Assembly (NCBI GenBank): GCA_945873505.1
Contig: CAMCDQ010000003.1
Coordinates: 1 to 64,000, forward strand
Direction of reading: 5' to 3'
DNA: 64,000 bases
Source: Chitinophaga pinensis
GTDB taxonomy: Bacteria > Bacteroidota > Bacteroidia > Flavobacteriales > Flavobacteriaceae
The notes beneath the pieces are model-generated. The model ran no database searches, was not told where the DNA came from, and saw nothing but the letters and a program-made list of their open reading frames with translations. Below are positions 61,952 to 64,000 of this stretch, piece after piece. Made by a program: the position numbers and the translations under genes. Numbering within the stretch: position 1 is the stretch's first letter; each line of letters begins with the position of its first letter.

Positions 61952-62692
61952 ATGAGTATAATCAGAAAAATATTTCAAAAATCCCGATCTGCAGAAGACG
62001 GGATTTTTTTTACTGATATTCAAAAAATACTTAGTTTTAAACCAATAGAAATTAGTTACTACAAAAAAGCATTCATCCATCGTTCTACAAGTAAAATTGA
62101 TACTGAAGGAAATCCAATAAACTACGAAAGATTGGAATTTTTAGGCGATTCGATGTTGAGTTCTATAATTGCCGCTTATTTATTTGATAAAGCACCCGCT
62201 GGAGATGAAGGTTATTTAACAAAAATGCGTTCCAAGATTGTAAGTCGCGAACATTTGAATGAATTGGGTCGGGATTTGAATTTAGTTCAATTTTTGGATA
62301 GCAAAGTTCCCATTCAGCATTTTGGGGAAAATATTCACGGAAATCTTTTTGAATCACTTGTTGGCGCAATTTATTTAGACCGAGGTTATGCCTATTGTGA
62401 AATATTCATCCAAAAAAGAGTTATTGTTCCTTATGTAGATATCGCAAAATTAGAGGGCAAGGTCATTAGTTATAAAAGTTTATTGATTGAATGGTGTCAA
62501 AAAGAGAAAAAGACCTTTCATTTTGATGTTTTTGAAGACAATGATAGTTCTGGAGAACGATTATTTGGGGTAAAATTCAGTATTGACGATAAGGTGATTG
62601 CAAAAGCAAGAGCATCATCCAAAAAGAAGGCAGAGGAAAAAGCATCTCAAAGAGCTTACTTTGCATTTCAAGATAAAATCGACAAAAAATAA
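61952..62692 (+). CDS. rnc: Ribonuclease III
   Basis: NYERLEFLGDSMLSSIIA, LFESLVGAIYLDRGY, C-terminal dsRBD. Confidence 0.95.
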   Translation: MSIIRKIFQKSRSAEDGIFFTDIQKILSFKPIEISYYKKAFIHRSTSKIDTEGNPINYERLEFLGDSMLSSIIAAYLFDKAPAGDEGYLTKMRSKIVSREHLNELGRDLNLVQFLDSKVPIQHFGENIHGNLFESLVGAIYLDRGYAYCEIFIQKRVIVPYVDIAKLEGKVISYKSLLIEWCQKEKKTFHFDVFEDNDSSGERLFGVKFSIDDKVIAKARASSKKKAEEKASQRAYFAFQDKIDKK

Positions 62693-62806
62693 TACGTTAT
62701 TTTATCAAATCTACAACGATTTCGTTAGTAAAATAAAGGAAACATATCGATTTAGTAACTGTTTAATTACTTAGAAATAGTATATTTACAACTTATTTAA
62801 ACGGAA

Positions 62807-63289
62807 ATGGCAATTCATAAATTATATATCGATGAATTTGACGAGGTTGACTATGAACTCATTGCAATTCATACTTCATTAGAAGATTATCGATTGGCGT
62901 ATTTTTTGAATCAGAAATTGCCCATTTTATTAGGCAAGAGTAAAAGCGAAATCCAAATAAATATCAAAGAAGGAGTTACTTATTTTTCGAGGTTCATTTA
63001 TGAAAATAATGCTACCGATAGTTGTTGGAGTTTAATCCAAAATAAAAATGAAGTAAACACATTAAAATCGGATAACAATCAGAATTTATTTGCGAATTCT
63101 TCTTATGAAATAGCCACCAAAGCTTATCTTTTGCCAGAATTTAAAAAAGTAGATTACTTTCTGAAAGTTGAAAATAATGATACCGACATAGAAAAAATCA
63201 TTGCCGAAATTAACACAATAGATAAAATATCAACCGTTTATTCAGTAGATACCAATAAAATAAAGTCAAAAAATAATTTAATTTTTTAA
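62807..63289 (+). CDS. IPExxxVDY family protein
   Basis: LPEFKKVDYFLKVEN motif; located between rnc and pyk. Confidence 0.8.
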   Translation: MAIHKLYIDEFDEVDYELIAIHTSLEDYRLAYFLNQKLPILLGKSKSEIQINIKEGVTYFSRFIYENNATDSCWSLIQNKNEVNTLKSDNNQNLFANSSYEIATKAYLLPEFKKVDYFLKVENNDTDIEKIIAEINTIDKISTVYSVDTNKIKSKNNLIF

Positions 63290-63295
63290 TAAAAA

Positions 63296-64000
63296 ATGTC
63301 AACAAACAAAAAAACCAAAATTGTAGCAACATTAGGCCCCGCATGTAGTACAAGAGAAGTCTTGAAAGATATGATTGAGGCCGGCGTAAATGTTTTTAGA
63401 GTAAATTTCTCTCATGCCGATTATTCCGATGTTAAAGCAAAAATTGATTTAATCAGAGGTTTAAATGACGAATTTGGTTATACCGCAGCAATTCTTGGCG
63501 ATTTACAAGGTCCTAAACTTCGTGTTGGTGTAATGAATGAAGAAGTAATTGTGAATCCTGGCGATATTATTACTTTTCAAACTGCCGAAGACTTTCCTGG
63601 AACAAAGGAACGCGTTTATATGAACTACAAAGAATTTCCAAATGATGTTAATCCAGGAGAAAACATTCTTCTTGATGACGGAAAATTGATGTTTGAAGTT
63701 GTTTCTACCAATAGAACTACAGAAGTGGTTGCCAAAGTAATTCAAGGCGGTCCTTTGAAATCTAAAAAAGGAGTGAATCTTCCAAATACAAAAGTTTCAT
63801 TGCCAGCATTAACTGAAAAAGATATCCGAGATGCAATATTTGCCATTGAGCAAAAAGTAGATTGGATTGCGCTTTCTTTTGTTAGAACGGCTGAAGATTT
63901 AATGGAATTGCAAGACCTAATTGCAAAACATTCGGAACATAAAATTCCAATTATTGCAAAAATTGAAAAACCAGAAGGAGTTGAAAATATAGATTCAATC
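63296..64000 (+). CDS. pyk: Pyruvate kinase (3' truncated by window edge)
   Basis: MSTNKKTKIVATLGPACSTREVLKDMIEAGVNVFRVNFSHADY, ILGDLQGPKLRVG. Confidence 0.95.
   Translation, partial: MSTNKKTKIVATLGPACSTREVLKDMIEAGVNVFRVNFSHADYSDVKAKIDLIRGLNDEFGYTAAILGDLQGPKLRVGVMNEEVIVNPGDIITFQTAEDFPGTKERVYMNYKEFPNDVNPGENILLDDGKLMFEVVSTNRTTEVVAKVIQGGPLKSKKGVNLPNTKVSLPALTEKDIRDAIFAIEQKVDWIALSFVRTAEDLMELQDLIAKHSEHKIPIIAKIEKPEGVENIDSI

Overview
This window looks like chromosomal DNA from a Flavobacteriaceae bacterium (probably Flavobacterium or close kin). It is AT-rich and dominated by housekeeping genes. Main content: the 3' end of a lycopene-cyclase-like gene; a GH30/GH3 beta-glucan pair with a decayed second GH30; trhO; ricT-like/gldH/PBP1A; 3-oxoacid CoA-transferase A/B; a complete 14-gene complex I operon (nuoA-N, minus strand); cspA-like; aspS; proC/mgtE/rsmA; an ORF6N-domain gene; serS; the sdhCAB operon; HMG-CoA synthase; AddB-like and AddA-like recombination genes split by an OmpA gene and kbl; sod; purF-like; rnhA; purN; acpP/fabF/rnc; and the start of pyruvate kinase. 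I saw no rRNA, tRNA, CRISPR array, prophage or canonical IS element. The main unusual signal is a set of short repeats. (1) A GC-rich inverted-repeat family occurs between genes, over stop codons, in frame inside aspS, and as 37-bp terminal inverted repeats (31/37 identical) around a DUF559/Vsr-like endonuclease domain inserted in frame in the AddA-like helicase gene. This looks like an endonuclease-carrying mobile element with MITE-like relatives. (2) A palindrome, GGTCGCAAATTGCGACC, occurs inside the ORF6N gene, twice upstream of it, and once in the nuo operon. (3) A hairpin repeat of about 80 bp occurs four times with different stems in a conserved frame. Identifications rest on motif and sequence recognition only; no database search was run.
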